Shown here piece by piece: positions 22,091 through 35,060 of a DNA stretch of 64,000 nucleotides. The notes below the pieces were generated by a model that was not told the DNA's origin, searched no databases, and saw nothing but the letters and a program-made list of their open reading frames with translations. Numbering within the stretch: the stretch's first letter is position 1; each line of letters opens with the position of its first letter. The translations under genes and the position numbers were made by a program. Origin of the DNA: Ceraceosorus guamensis (Eukaryota; Basidiomycota; Exobasidiomycetes; Ceraceosorales; Ceraceosoraceae); NCBI RefSeq assembly GCF_003144195.1, contig NW_020290057.1, positions 39,059-103,058 on the forward strand, written 5' to 3'.

Positions 22091-22649
22091 GGACGGGTAG
22101 CCGGCAAGGTGTTATATTCGACCAACGACTCGTCCAACTCTTCCTTGTGAGTCGGTCACTGGATGATGCCGCAGCAGGTCGGTGAGTGTGCTTCGAGCCA
22201 GCGCGTCCATCACGAGTGAAGGATGTGGAATGACAACTACGCACAGTCACAGTCGTGAATGCGAGTCTGACTCGCGCTGGAGGGCACGTACAGCTAACAG
22301 TCAAGTACCATCGCGAGCTTGGTCACCGTTCAGGGCCACGTCTGTCGGTCGGCCACATGTGGAGGGGTTGTACGTTCATCAACCGGGTCAACAGCGCATC
22401 ACGTGACCTGCTAGGAATTAAAGGTAGGGAAATCACCACGCTTGAGACTGTCGTGAGTTTCAAGTCAGGAAAGACCTTGATGGTAAGTCGTTATGAGTAC
22501 TGCACCTTGCACTCTCGCATGCGAAACGGACCCGCTCTATCTATCACCGTGGCTGGTGGGTGGGTATCATGCCGTGACAAAGGTGAGACAAGGGTTCGCG
22601 AGGACGACGATGCATTTGGCGATCCAGCCTGACACTCTGCGGACGCCGC
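22091..22649. promoter_or_regulatory. NNR2 promoter side / MFS 3' side
   Basis: No supported gene. A plus frame (22255-22632) is open but resembles nothing. One TCGTGAATG word occurs near 22253. Confidence 0.45.
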
Positions 22650-24523
22650 TCAAAGACTCTCTACCCCTCTAGGCTCGTACGGCAAGCCAAGCATGAGGAC
22701 GCTGGCCCCAACGAACAGGCTAGCCGAGACGAAAACGGGTGTAGTGGGAGAAGCGTCCGACCCGTAGGCAGCGATGAGCGGTCCGGTTATGCCAAAGATT
22801 CGCTGCACACCCATGGCCAATCCATCTCCCGTGCCGCGCGAATGGGTGGGAAAGACTTCGTAGGTGATGGCGTAGAGGATGCCGTACATCGCATTTTGAG
22901 ACAGGCTGGCGCCGCAATTCCAACCTAATACGGCGCTGGGCGTACGAGCAGATGTGAAGCCGAACAAGCAGGCCCTACGAAGCATTCGTCCATGACGAGG
23001 GCGCCTGACGTCAGCGTCGTGCTGGTCTCAACTTGGCTCGTGATCAGCTCTTCGAGCAACTTTTCTGCACTCACCCAGTGAGCAACGTGAAGAATGCCAT
23101 GGCAAAGCGTCTACCGAGATAGGGTAGCTCTACTGCGCCCGTGGCGATGATGCTACCTGGAATGCCCATGGCAGCGATGATGACAAGATCCCTGTACTGC
23201 TCCGCTTGGCTTTGTACTGGTGAAGAGGCGCTTCCCCCAACGGAGGAGATGTACAGGGCGATGAAGGCATTGTACAGCGCTGCAAGGTTGTGTGTGCGCG
23301 CGCTCTCCAGTACGTCAGTGCATGTCGAAATGAACCTCGGCCCTTCGAAGAAAGCCGATCGCACTCACGGTAAGCACATCCGATCAAACCCCAGCTAGCG
23401 CATATGAGCGTCGTGTTGAGAGTCATTCTGGGTGAGTGGAACAGGCTCTTGAAGCTGGCCGCATCGTATTGCGAAGCGCTCCGCTTCAGCTCCCTCTTCA
23501 CCTCTGCTTTCCATCTCTGCAGGCGTAGTGCGAAACTTGTTGTCCGGTGCCTCACACGCATCTCTTTGTCGCGGGTAGAGGCCTGCCGAAGTGCTGCCTG
23601 ATCGGTGGAGTTTGGAAAAGCAGCAGCAGTAGTGCGATGTGCTGGTGCGTCGGTACCCGCATCGGACCTGGTCTCTACGCCAATTGGGTCCTTTTCGTCT
23701 GGAGGGGAAGCGTCGACTCGATCGGCGGAAGAGGCAGTAGCGTGCTTTTCTGCATCCATTTCCGTGCCTGTGCCCGCGCTATTGAGATCCTGCTCTTCGC
23801 ACCTGGCCAAACTGTCGAGTGTGAGCGAGTGAGGCCTGCCGTTGGCGTGTGCGATGAAATCCAGCACTCTGATGGCTTCTGCATCTCTTCCCTTGACGAT
23901 CAGAAACTTTGGCGATTCGGGGATGGGGTAGATGAAGAAGCGCACAACCCACAGCTTTGAGTAGATGCAGAGCGAGAGTGAGCAGCAGGCAGAGCGAGCG
24001 AGCGAGCGAGCGAGCGAGTGCCTGCATTCGCTTTGATGGCGGATTCAAGATGCTCACGAGGAGAGTGACGCCTCCGACAGTGAACCAGGAGTACCTCCAG
24101 CCCATGTTCTCTGAGCGCGGACAGGGCAGCTCGGAGCATCTAAAGTTGGTGATGAAGGCCTGCAGATGTGGGGCAGAAGCGAAGCGGTGTGAGAGCACTG
24201 CAATCGACGTTGCGAGGGACGAGCGTACGCACCCAACCAATCAGGGCAGCAAAGAGCTGGCCAGCGCACCAAAAAGCGCTGAGGGCGGTGAGGATGTACT
24301 GCTTGTCGCCAGGCAGGAATTCGATGAGCATAGCGCCATCGACGGGCAAATTTCCGCCGATGCCGAAACCCGCAAGGGCGAGCAGCACGGCCAACACTGC
24401 AAAGGATGGAGCGAATCCCACGACCAACATGAACACCGAGCCTAGAAACAGCGTCGTCTGCGTAGTGGGCACGGAGGATGAGGAATGAGAACATCAGCAT
24501 ATGCAAGCACGCGTGTCCCTTTG

Positions 24524-24570
<47 letters not shown>

Positions 24571-25301
24571 CACTTCCACTGCCACTGTTCACCTCACCTG
24601 CCAAGCCAATTTCCGACCGACGACATCGGAGCCAAAGCCCCAAAAGAAGGCGCCGAATAGCAGACCGACATAGAGCGCCAGCGTCAAGAACTGCACGTGG
24701 CCTGGCTGGAATTCCAACTTGACTTGAGGCAGCGACATGGACAGCGACTGAAAGATGATCTGCGTGGGACAGAAAGGGGGGGGGAGGGAGGGGGACCGCA
24801 ATCGCAATGGCAATCATGAATGCGCATGCAAAGCAAGGAGATCGATCAGCATACAAGCCCGCTTCCCCTCGCTCACACCCACGCCCACACCCACCACCTC
24901 ACCGCTCGCGTGGGCCCCACACCGTCGCTGGCACTCACATTGTCAACTGCCCAACCGCATCCGCTCAACAGCACCATCCACATTTGGAATCTGCCAAAAC
25001 CCATCTGCGTGATATTTCTATTCACCAACAGCATCTTCCTCTGTATCACATCGTCCAAGCCCGAGTCCAATGCCAGCATGCGCTCACGCTTGTCCAACGA
25101 GGGCGGCGCTACAGTAGCTGAGTGAGAGCGCATCGACGTCTTGGAATGGCTGCGCGAAGGAAAGGGATTGGAAGGCGGGGTGCTGCTGACTGTGGTCGCT
25201 GCTGCTGCTGCTGACACGCCTAGATCCTGCTCTCGCTGCGTTGGAGACCTGCTGCTGCTACTGCCTGAGGGCGCATCGTCTGGATGTGCCGGTGTGCTCA
25301 T
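22650..25301 (-). CDS. MFS transporter, SV2/sugar-porter-like
   Basis: A 12-segment major facilitator of 655 aa. Exons are 25301-24939, 24759-24598, 24457-24233, 24159-24058, 23954-23369, 23279-23075 and 22974-22650; six of seven introns joints were checked by codon phase and all close. N-tail (~95 residues) is Ser/Ala-rich. The loop motif WGFGSDVVGRKLAW matches GxxxDxxGR(K) of the sugar-porter group; FGIGGNLPVDGAMLIEFLP is typical of the SV2/SVOP-like subgroup. IPESPKFLIVKGRDAEA matches the PESP loop after segment 6. A large cytosolic loop (~130 residues, charged) follows. The C-terminal half includes ILYAITYEVFPTHSRGTGDG. The ATG at 25301 is the first in frame. Substrate unknown; carboxylates or sugars are both possible. 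Confidence 0.86.
24524..24570. repeat. (CTGCTC)n array in an intron
   Basis: About seven units inside intron 2 (24458-24597) of the SV2-like MFS gene. Confidence 0.85.
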
Positions 25302-26318
25302 CTCGCGGAGGAGACAGGATTTGAGGGCTGGTGGAGCGTTGTTGTTGCGACTTGTGAATGGGAATGAAGTGGATGCGCGGGGGGGCGGGGCGATGGGCGA
25401 TTGGCGTGCAGGATGAAGATGCAAGCAGCACAATCGATATGGAGAATGACGAATGTGTGAGTGTGAACACGTGAATAATCAATCTCATGCGCTTGCCGAT
25501 GTGATGTGCCCGCCGGTACATGTGTGCGCATTCACGATTGCGATTCACCATTTGATTCAAGATTGCCCACCGCTCCAGCGTCTTCCTGCCCTGCCATGCC
25601 CTGCCCTGCCCTGCCCTGCCCATCTCCCCGGCAAATCCCTTTCTACTCATGGCTCGCGACTGCGCAACGAGTGGAAGACTCCTCACATTACTCACAACAA
25701 CTCGTGAATCGAAAATGTACGATGCGGTGCGGGCATAGCCGCATTCGCACACAACAAGTGAAGCGAAAGTCTCGCGTTGATTTGATTTTGTTTAGCTTCT
25801 TCTTGGCTCTTTCACACGTCACAGCAGCCGCCGCCCCTCTCTCTCTGCGCGTCTGACTTTGAAAGCGCTTTTGCCGAGCATGATCACGTGTCCGTACACT
25901 CACTCGTACGAGAGAGTCGCCTGTGGCAGCAATCGTGAATCTTGCATCACGTGAATGGAGACATTTTTGATCCTTGATTCAAGATTCAAGATTCGATTCT
26001 GGATTCCACATTCGTGATTCAAGATTCCAAATATTCTTGATTTGCGCAGGCGGGGGCACGCACGCACGCATCTCATCTACCAATTGGCAGGACATTCACA
26101 TTCACATTCACAATCAAGAATTTGAATCATTCGCAAGCCAACTCCATCTCAAACAACCCACATTTCGCCTCTTGCTTTCCCGCTTCTTGTTCCTTCACTT
26201 TGCTCTGCCTGCGCCCAACACCACCCACCTGAGCATCCGAGGCGAGGCAGGTAGAGGCCACTCATCTCCTGCGCACATCCACACCGCGCTTGAATCACTC
26301 TGCAGCCCTTCTTTCAAC
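25302..26318. promoter_or_regulatory. Bidirectional promoter region MFS / UTP21
   Basis: Divergent starts flank about 1 kb. It contains a run of CCCTG units near 25590-25620 and a cluster of CATTCACGATT, AATCGTGAAT and TTCAAGATTC words (25525-26110). No gene recognised. Confidence 0.55.
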
Positions 26319-26419
26319 ATGCCGTCCCTCACCACCACAAACCCTCTGCCATCGCCCACGTCCAGCAATGCACTCCACGCCATGCAGCACAAGCGAACCA
26401 AAAGGCGCAAGGATGTCAC

Positions 26420-26451
<32 letters not shown>

Positions 26452-29400
26452 CTCCTTCTGCAAAGTCTCAAGCGCAGCAAGCTGCAACCGCTCCTCCCGC
26501 TGCTCGCCCCCGCCCCCGCCCTCGTGCTACCAAACGCACACCGCTGTTCACACCATTTCGAGCATTGGGCTACGTCACGAACCACGTCCCATCGCACCTG
26601 CAAGTGCGCGTAGGTGGCAAAGATGCTGCATCCGCAGATGTCAACATACTCACCTGTCTAGGAGACACGTGGGCGCTGTGGGATCTCAAGCAGACCACCC
26701 TGCTCTTTGTCGCATCACCGCCCTTGCCCGTGCACATCGCCGACTTGGCCATTGCGGAGAATAACAAGCAGTTTGGAGTGTTGGCAGTCGCTGGCAACGA
26801 GATCATCGCCTACCATCGGAGCAAAGCCGTCAAATCTTTTGTGGCGCTGGACGAGACCTCTTGCGCACACACACTCCGCAGCTGCATCGTCTACGGCGAC
26901 ACCCTCCTCGCCCTCTCCTCCGATGGCTCGCGAGTCTTTGGCTGGAACCTGCTCCAACACCAACGCATCTCTGCCGCTGCCCTCGAACATGTCCATCATG
27001 CTTCCTTCGCCCTACCTCTGCTACCTCTGGTGGAGCCCAACACGTCGCTGAAGCTGCCATCCGACTTTGCTGCCAGCGTCATCCTTCACCCTGCCACCTA
27101 CGTCGACAAAATCCTGCTCGGAAGCGCTTCTGGCGACGTGGCCCTCTACAATGTCCGCACAGGCACCCTGCTCCACATCTTTCCCAGCACGGCGCTACTA
27201 CACGCAGTGGGTGGTCTGGGCGCACAAGATGCAATGCCATCCGCTCCTGCCGTCGTCGATCTGGCTCAGTCACCAGCATTGGATGTGGTCGCCGTTGCAT
27301 GGTCCAATGGCCTGGTGTTGATTCACGACATCAAACACGACGAGTCCTTGATGCGCTTGTCTGTCGAGTCGACGCTGTCTCGAGGCTGCCTTGCTTTCAG
27401 GTCAGATGGCTCGCAAGGTGGGAACACGCTTGCGGTCGGAAGCGCAGCGGGTGATGTGCACCTCTTCGACTTGGCTGCAGCTCCGTCCGTCAACATCGAG
27501 CCTCTCAGCAACGGTGATGGCGAAGCTGCAAATGGTCAACCCACAGCACGGCCAGTGCCCTTGATTCACACGCTCAGGGGAGCGCATGCAAGCGCCATCT
27601 CAAGCATCCGTTTTTTGCCCGGCAACCCTTTGCTCATTACGACTGGATCTGACAATGCCATTCGTCAGTGGTTCTTTGAGCCCTTGACTGGCCCCGGCGT
27701 CGTCAAGATTCCGGGCCAAGCTGTGCCCACTTCTCCCATCCCCAGGTTGCTGAAATCCAGAGAGGGCCATTTCAAACCTCCCCACCTGATCAAATTTTAC
27801 GGGGAGGAAGGCAGGGACATATTGAGCGCTGCAGAGGACAGAAGTCTTAGGCTCGTCAGCGTGGTCAGAGACTCGAGGAGTGCCGAGCTCAGTCAAGGTG
27901 CGTAAAAAAAGGGCGCCACCAGGTGTTAGCGTAGGCGATGAAGGCTTACTCTCGTCACACCAATGCATTCCTCTCAAGGTCCGCTGCTTTCGCGTGCTGC
28001 CCAGCTGTCTGTCGCGCCACATACTCTGAAGCTGTCCCGCACATCGTCGCTCGCCTTTAGCACCACGAGGGCTCGGGATTGGGACAATGTCCTCTCGGTT
28101 CACGCCGGCAGTAAAACTGCGCACCGATGGTCGACGCTGAACAGGCGCCTGAATAACCGCGCTTTCTCTTCCCAGTCGACTACAGACACGACCTGCTGTG
28201 CGGTGTCCGTGTGCGGCAACTTTGGATTCGTCGGCGATTCGAACGGCTTCGTGAGGGCATTCAACATGCAGAGCGGGGTGCTCAGGAGAAGCTACGAGGA
28301 CGCTTCTCGTGCTCGCAATCACACTCGTGTCCGGCCAACGTCAAATGCGACAGAACGATCGCCGGTCACAGGCATCATCAGCGATGCGGTGAATAGCATC
28401 GTGGCAGTTGCCAAGCTGAACGGCACGCTCTCGGTAAGTGTCAAGCGGAAAGTCTTCTGCAATTTCGTTCCCCACGCTAAAGGTGCTCCTCCTGCAGATC
28501 TACGACTTTCACACCACCGAAAGACTGAGCCACCTGAACCTGGGCAGTGCCATCGCTTCGATGAAGATGGATCGTACCACGGGCCTCGTAGCCACCTCGC
28601 ACGACGACTTGTCCATCAGATTGCTCGATCTTTCGACTCGCAAAGTGGTCAGACATTTTACGTCATTCAAGGGCCGCATCTTGGACATGGACATTTCCAC
28701 GGACGGGAGATGGCTGATAGTCTCTAGCCTGGACGGACTGGTGCGCACTTTTGACATTCCTTCTGCTCGCTTGATAGACGCTTTCAGACCCGAAAAGGTC
28801 GTGACCAGCTTGAGTTTCAGTCCTACTGGAGAGTTCCTTGCAACTTCTCACGTCGCTCAGCTGGGCATCTATCTCTGGAGCAACAGGACTCTGTTCAGCA
28901 ATGTGCCTGTAAGGGCGCTTGACGAGGAAGACGTCTGGAAGGACTTCGAAGACGACGCTGGACAAGTCGACAGTGTTGCTTTGCCGGGCATGGTTGGAGA
29001 GGAGGACACCGATGCGGCGCACGACTCGGCTCTCGACAGCTCGGAAGACGAAGACGAGGTTCGTCGCGTGTACACCAGTCCAGCCCAGATTTTTGGGGCG
29101 AATGAGGACAAGGACATGCCACTGGTCACACTCACCACCATGCCTCGCAGCAGATGGATGACGCTGCTGAATCTCGACATGATCAAAGCGCGCAATAAAC
29201 CCATAGAACCACCCAAGAAGCCAGAGAAAGTTCCATTCTTCCTTCCGCAGGTGGCCGGCACAGAGATTGCCTTTGATGCAAGTGCAACACCGAGCGAAGC
29301 GAGAGAGGTGCAGAGCGCTAGAAGGCTGCCATTTGCCGACGAGCTGGCTTCCGTTGGCATCGACAACGATTTCGTGCGGCGCCTGAAGAGAGCGCGAGAA

Positions 29401-29969
29401 ACGTCGGACTGTGAGTGAAGCACCGGCGCTTGACCATGTTGTGTTTCAAAAGACGCTTGCTGAACTTTTCAAGGGCTAATGTGCTATGCTCAACAGTCAA
29501 TGCTCTGTTCTTGTACCTGCACACCCTTTCAGCTCCGGCTTTGGATTTGGAGCTGCGATCTTTAGGTGGCCCAGCCCAGCTCACGCTTTTCATCGAAGCG
29601 CTTACGGCCAGGTTGGAACAGCATCTCGACTACGAAGCTGTTCAAGCTATGCTAGCCGTGTTCTGTCGCGTGCACACGGAAGAACTCATGCAGCATGGCG
29701 TCATTGTAGACGAGAAGCTTGCAGAGCGTCGACCTCCGTCCCACTCGTCTGATAGAAGAGCAGCACAGGCGACCGAATACCTTTCACTCGACGATTCTGC
29801 CGAGGCTGCGCTGGACGAACCTGCGACGAATGTCGAACAAGGGAAAGCGCTGACTGAGGCGGTCAGGAGATTGCTGGCGACACAGCATGCTGCCAATCAG
29901 CGGGTGGTGCAATTGTTGGATTACTGCTTAGGCAGCTTGTCGTTCGTTAGAGATGTACCCCTCGTGTAG
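26319..29969 (+). CDS. UTP21: UTP21, U3 snoRNP (SSU processome) WD40 protein
   Basis: A component of the UTP-B module that folds the 18S pre-rRNA in the nucleolus. Exons are 26319-27897, 27979-28433, 28498-29410 and 29497-29969 (1139 aa), all in phase. The N-terminus has KRTKRRKD and an Ala run, then LFTPFRALGYVTNHVPSHLQ, the family's opening strand. WD-type repeats fill residues ~80-800 (GSASGDVALYNVRTGTLLHI, GAHASAISSIRFLPGNPLLI, DNAIRQWFFE, KGRILDMDISTDGRWLIVSS). The conserved C-terminal Utp21 domain (from ~900) contains SRWMTLLNLDMIKARNKP, VPFFLPQ and GGPAQLTLFIEALTARL. An acidic stretch (SSEDEDEVRR) lies just before it. Length agrees with fungal homologues, slightly longer from the low-complexity N-terminus. 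Confidence 0.94.
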
Positions 29970-30527
29970 GGCCGGTCTGCAAGTCGTTTCATCCAGCCAC
30001 ACCCCTCATCCCCTGGTCACATTTGTATTTCCTGCTTTCGCCTTCACGACGGACAACCACATGCTAAGACAGAGCTGCTGTTCAGCCAACGGCCGAATTC
30101 CAAAGAGGCCTTCGTTGGGTGTGATGTGGTGATGCTTGTCGACGCAATTTTTGGCGTGCGCTCGACGCGTGTCCACGTGACGCGCGATTTCACGGGCGAA
30201 GCGCGCCGTGACGCGCTCCGCTCGATCGAGCCAGTCGAGTGCCCGCGCGGAAGAAAGGAATCGGATCTTGTGATTCATTCAAGATTCATGATTCACGATC
30301 GTGAATCTTTCACAGCAGCGAGGGTGTAAGCGTATCCTTCTTGCCTCACGATGCTTGATTCAGATTCGCGACTCGCGACGGCAGCATCTCCTCCCACGCG
30401 CTACGTTCGAGATTGTCGAGATTCAGATTGTCGAGAGTCTCTGTAGGCTCTGCCTCAAGTCACACCCGCTCTCTTCGATTGGCTCCGCCTCGCTTGACTC
30501 GGCCAACGTGCCACCCAGGCAGCGCTC
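29970..30527. promoter_or_regulatory. UTP21 3' side and TTI2-like promoter
   Basis: A 558-bp spacer. It holds the perfect 18-bp palindrome at 30290-30307. A minus ORF of 90 codons (30006-30278) starts with ATG but resembles nothing. Confidence 0.45.
30290..30307. promoter_or_regulatory. Perfect palindrome GATTCACGATCGTGAATC
   Basis: Two GATTCACGA half-sites back to back, 220 bp before the TTI2-like start. The half-site recurs in other promoters of this window. A role as a protein-binding site is inference. Confidence 0.5.
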
Positions 30528-32440
30528 ATGACGGTGGGAATGTCAGGAGAGGCAAGGGACGATGGTCGACTGTTGGATTTGTTGGACTTGACGATTCCTC
30601 CTCTGGATGCCTCGGAGCGCATCTCATGGTATCAAGATGATCAGGCGCTCGTCTCGCTCCAAAGCGTCCAGCGATGGCTGCATCGATTCGAGAAGCAGAC
30701 GGATTCCTCTCAGCCTGGACCCTCGCACCGACCATCTCAGCTTGGCATTATGGAACGTGGCAGCGTAATATTGGCAATGGCGCGATATCTGGGCCCTCGT
30801 CCTGCCGGTGCGGAGGGATGGGATACGCAAGCGTGCAGGAACGTTGCTCGAGGTGAGTATCGGTCTGTGCTTGCTCGTCATCGCATCGTCAAATGGTTTT
30901 GACGTCGTCGGATGCTTCGCGGCTGTTAGAGGTGCTGAGATGCAAGAGCCTGGCAATGTCACCGGGCGTGGGCAACGCTACTGATGAGCGCGCAGAGACG
31001 GGGCTCAGCTCTCTCGAATCCTTCACGACTCTCGTATGCCCTCGAGACGTCGTGCTGGTGCTGCTGCAAGAGCTGCCTCAACTTTTGCCCAGCCCTCGAG
31101 GCATCACTCCTGCCGGACGTGCGGCAAATATAACAAGCAATGCTCCGGTAGTAGGCTCCGACGACTTTTACGAGGAGCCACGCATCACCATCAACAATCA
31201 CGCCAATCATCGAGTGCGCGGCTTGGCGCTGGGCGTGGGCGGCATCGTTTGGATCATGGCGCACGCCGTCATTGCTGCGTGCACGAGTGGCAGTGGCGCG
31301 ATGGCTCAATCGCCTCGCGGGCACGCTACTGCACCTCCAGATGACTATAGCGCCACTTTCGCCCCATCCCTCCTGCCAGCTCTCTTGGCTCTCATAGGGG
31401 CACCTCAGCCCGCCAGCAGGCTATCTGGCCTACATGTCCTGCACGAGCTTCTACAATCGCTTCCAGCTGTCGTCGCCCATCTACAAAGATCCGGTCTGCT
31501 TTCGCTGGTGCAGGAGCATCTCGACAATAGCATGACCTACCTCTCCGAGCCGCTCGGCGCCGCTCTCTTGTTCAAAGCAGTGGAAGTCATGGCGATGCTG
31601 CCAGGGTGCCCAGAAAGCCAAGATTGGGCGGCAGAAGCGGCATTCGAGAGGATCCAGAGAGCTTGGGCGTACGCTCCCACCTCGTTGTCGGATCCCGATA
31701 ATGCCGGAGGCGCTGGTCCCGAGCTACCACCTGGCATGCCGATGGACGGCAAAGAGCAAGCAGATGTGCTGTGCGCGACCATGGAAGCGCTTCACTTGCT
31801 TCTCGTGCCCGACAATGCTGCCCGACGCCAACATCTCGAAGTCGGATCAATCGCAAAAAGCCTTGGATCGAGCCTGGAGTTCCTGAGCGTGCAATTGTGC
31901 TTCGAACCAAGCTTTGCAGGGGCAGATGCGGGTTGCGCAAGCTTGAAGACTAGCCATCGAACTCGAACGCAATTGGCGAGAGCAACTTTCGCGGCTCGTG
32001 CTATTCGTCAGATCTATGCAAGGACCAGCCAGAGTGGCTCCGATGGGGCTGTCGCCGAAGCAAGCGGGCGACCAATTCCATCGCCACCGGGTCTGGCAGT
32101 GTGGAGCCCTCGCGTGTTGACCAGTGCAGCGCGGTGTTGGGTCTGTTTGAGCGAGCTGGGTTGGGATCGAAAGCAGTCAATAGCGAATGGCGTTGCGCTT
32201 CATGAGTCGGGCGCGGAGGTGCAACAAGTTTGCGAGCTTCGTGAAGCTCTTGCTGCACTCGTCACCCAGCTGCGAGCCTCAGAACCCGAATGGTCGAGCA
32301 GGGTGAGCACAAGCTCTGACACGAGCGCTACACACCGTTCACGAAGCGCTGACTTGCTTGGCGCGATGCTATTTGTAATCTTCAAGTGTGTGCAGAGGTT
32401 GCTTGCCATCGCACCAGAGTGTGCCAACCTCTTTGCGTAG
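30528..32440 (+). CDS. TTI2: TTI2-like protein (TELO2-interacting protein 2 family)
   Basis: Tti2 is part of the TTT chaperone complex (Tel2-Tti1-Tti2) that matures PIKK kinases such as TOR and ATM. Exons are 30528-30852 and 30930-32440 (611 aa), phase-consistent. The protein is all-helical in character. The most family-like stretch is SRLSGLHVLHELLQSLPAVV followed by AHLQRSGLLSLVQEHLDNSM and TYLSEPLGAALLFKAVEV (about residues 275-340), which matches the HEAT-like region of Tti2; later helices include DLLGAMLFVIFKCVQRLLAI at the C-terminus. No catalytic motif is expected. The name rests on this one region and on overall length, so another HEAT-repeat family is possible. Confidence 0.58.
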
Positions 32441-33530
32441 CACCCGCAATGCGTGTTTAGTAGCGTTGAAGGCTCGCTCTCAGAAAATTGACGCAAGAAA
32501 GAACAATCCGTGTCGCCTCGCTAATGGCCAGGCGTAGAAGCTGGAGTGGATGGGTCATGCCATTCGTCGTAGTGTTCGCGTAGGGTACAGTTTAGCAAGG
32601 AGGTCGCAGTGGAAATCGGGAGACCACTTTGTGGGACGTGGACGCTTGCACAAAAATCGCTCGTACATGATGTCTGCAAGGCTCAGGTGAGCGACTAGAG
32701 GTTCTGAAAGAGGAATGATTCCCGATGTACAATAGCTGGCGAGCGTTGTGAGTCATCAAAGTGCAAAGTCGTATTCGGCAATAGCTGGGTTGTAACTTGC
32801 GGAACAATACCCACCGAATTAGCGAATGTTTCCATTGCGTGAGGCAATGCGAGTGGTGCCGCACCTTGAGGCGTCGCATGACCACTGTAGCTGACTCTTG
32901 CCCCCGTATCTGACCTGAAATTGGTTCCACGTATTTTCCATGGCTTGCGCACCTGCATTTTCACATCCAGGAAATGGATCATCTCGTGATTGAATGGCTT
33001 GTACGACGTTGACGATTTGCTTGAGACGTGTGACCCTGTTCCATTCACTACGCAAGCCATGTGTGCCAACGTTGCAGCTCGCAAAATGTACGCTCGCGCC
33101 GCCGTCTCACCTTCCTCCACTCAGCACTCACAGTCACACACGTTGCAAGCACTCTTCGACAAGGTCTTAATCACCATTGTTGCTTGCTGTCGAGAGCAAG
33201 CACCAATGCGGTATCCTTTCAAGCGCCGCCGAGACCAGGAGGCACGAGTCAAAGAGGGCCAAGTTGTACGCACGCACACCCTCTATGAGCAGTCGACGTA
33301 TGCCAAAACAAGCAAAGAGAATCATCGGGCCCTGCAGATGGCAACCTGAGACCTGAATTGTAGATTGATGATCACCCAAGACAGGGGGCCATGCGCTCGA
33401 TCACACATACACACACACAAACAGACAAACAAACAAACACACACAAACACACACCATTAGACTTGATGGCAAACCCAACCTCCCGTGCAACGCACGCAGG
33501 ATGTTGAAGATCAGGTGACCTTGAGGGGCA
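32441..33530. other. Left edge of gene-poor island; possible decayed minus-strand exons
   Basis: No complete gene. On the minus strand a frame ending near 32590 reads IIPLSEPLVAHLSLADIMYE and can be joined across a GTGGGT...CCAG intron (about 32748-32815) to upstream open sequence, but no ATG-initiated model closes. A CA/ACAA-rich microsatellite lies at 33402-33453. Confidence 0.3.
33402..33453. repeat. CA / ACAA microsatellite
   Basis: Mixed dinucleotide and tetranucleotide units at the border of the gene-poor island. Confidence 0.85.
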
Positions 33531-34208
33531 ATAAATGACGGGCAGAGCAAAGGGGCCTCAATGGACCAAAGAAATACAGTCCGACGCTAGCCAGCGCCAG
33601 TGCGCGCGAGGGCTAGCCAAACGAACAAGTAGCAAGACACAAGCTGCAATCATGGTTGGCCTGTGCAAGACCGGCTCTCCCCCAATTGATTCAAAAGTCA
33701 TGCTTGATTGTCAAGGGTGACACAGAAGACTATTGTCTGGAGCAAAATTGGAAAAGATTCAATATCTGCGGACCGACAGCTGCCAACTCTGCCCCGGGTG
33801 GCTTGCATCACCAATTTGCTCTAGGAGCAGATCACTTGGCAGTGCGAGAGCCTTTTCTTGCAATGGGCGTCCAGAGTGGAGATTGGCAACCACAGGAGCG
33901 TTGAGCAGATGTAGTTGCAATGCTCGACAGTCATTACAAGTCCATCCAGATGGCAACTGGACGCACAAACATCATGGCACCATCTGCCAAGGAGCAATTG
34001 CACAGAATGGCAGCAAGTGCAAGTGCAGGTGCGTCCAGCATCATCTTTATGAAGGACATTACTTGTGAAGACTGTTGGGGGCATGACAACAACTTTGGTC
34101 TCTCTGGTCTGGGTTGTGGACCTGGTCCTGCCTTCTTCCAGAGGTTGCTGGCTTTGCACGACTACCATGAGGTTGCCTCTGTCATCACTGATGGTGTCCA
34201 CAGAATGC

Positions 34209-34433
34209 NNNNNNNNNNNNNNNNNNNNNNNNNNNNNNNNNNNNNNNNNNNNNNNNNNNNNNNNNNNNNNNNNNNNNNNNNNNNNNNNNNNNNNNNNNNN
34301 NNNNNNNNNNNNNNNNNNNNNNNNNNNNNNNNNNNNNNNNNNNNNNNNNNNNNNNNNNNNNNNNNNNNNNNNNNNNNNNNNNNNNNNNNNNNNNNNNNNN
34401 NNNNNNNNNNNNNNNNNNNNNNNNNNNNNNNNN
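34209..34433. other. Assembly gap (225 N)
   Basis: Run of N. Open frames drawn through it have no meaning. Confidence 1.
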
Positions 34434-34734
34434 GCCTATGGATCTCGTCACGTTGTTGACTTTTTTCCCTTTGGAGTATATCACCAGCACATTCTCCTTC
34501 ATGTGCTGATGGCTGTCCAACTGATCTTCTTGGTGAGTTCAAGGTACGGTCGACAGGAGATGATGGTGTTAGGAGGCGCGCACAGCGTCCATGTGGGCGT
34601 GCAAGCACTCCCCTTGCAGAAGCATGCTGACTTTGGTCAACCTCTAGCTTTGACCACAAAGTGTGCGCATTGGATCTAGTCAGGTGGCTTGCCTGCTGGC
34701 ACAGCATCTCCGTGACATTCTTGAGGCAATTAGG

Positions 34735-35060
34735 GCAGAAGTTGGGGTGGATTGTCTCTTGGAGGTTGTTCATGGCACAGTGCCTATTCACTTGCTTGGG
34801 GACATAGTCACCAACGCTCATCACCCCCTGAATGCATACTGGCACAGAAGGTCCACCAATGAGCAGCCCATCAGGGAGCTGTGTGGTCAAACTTTCCTGC
34901 TGACAATTTGCATCACCAAGGACACTGTCTGCAGCACTCTTGCTGTCATTATTCACAATGAGGGCGTAGTCAAGTATGGTCTGTTGCAGGCACAAGCATA
35001 TATGCGCCTGATCTACCTCTGCACAGCAGTCTATTGGGCAGTAGAGGCCTGTGCAAGTAT
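34735..35060 (+). repeat. Unrecognised coding repeat, copy A
   Basis: Lies in a plus frame open to a stop at 35376. It shares with copy B the order HGT..IH..G.IV.NA..PLN, then WH, REL C, ICIT, CS LA I and EGVVKYG, and ends with the near-identical DNA GCCTGATCTACCTCTGCACA. Most differences between copies fall on third codon positions of this frame. Product unknown. Confidence 0.6.

Noticed and set aside
30006-30278. 90-codon minus ORF with ATG
   Set aside because: No family, no splice support, and it begins within the promoter palindrome cluster; chance in GC-rich DNA is likely.
33920-34995. Long open frames on both strands crossing 34209-34433
   Set aside because: They are open only because the sequence is N there; the parts on either side cannot be assumed to be in the same frame.
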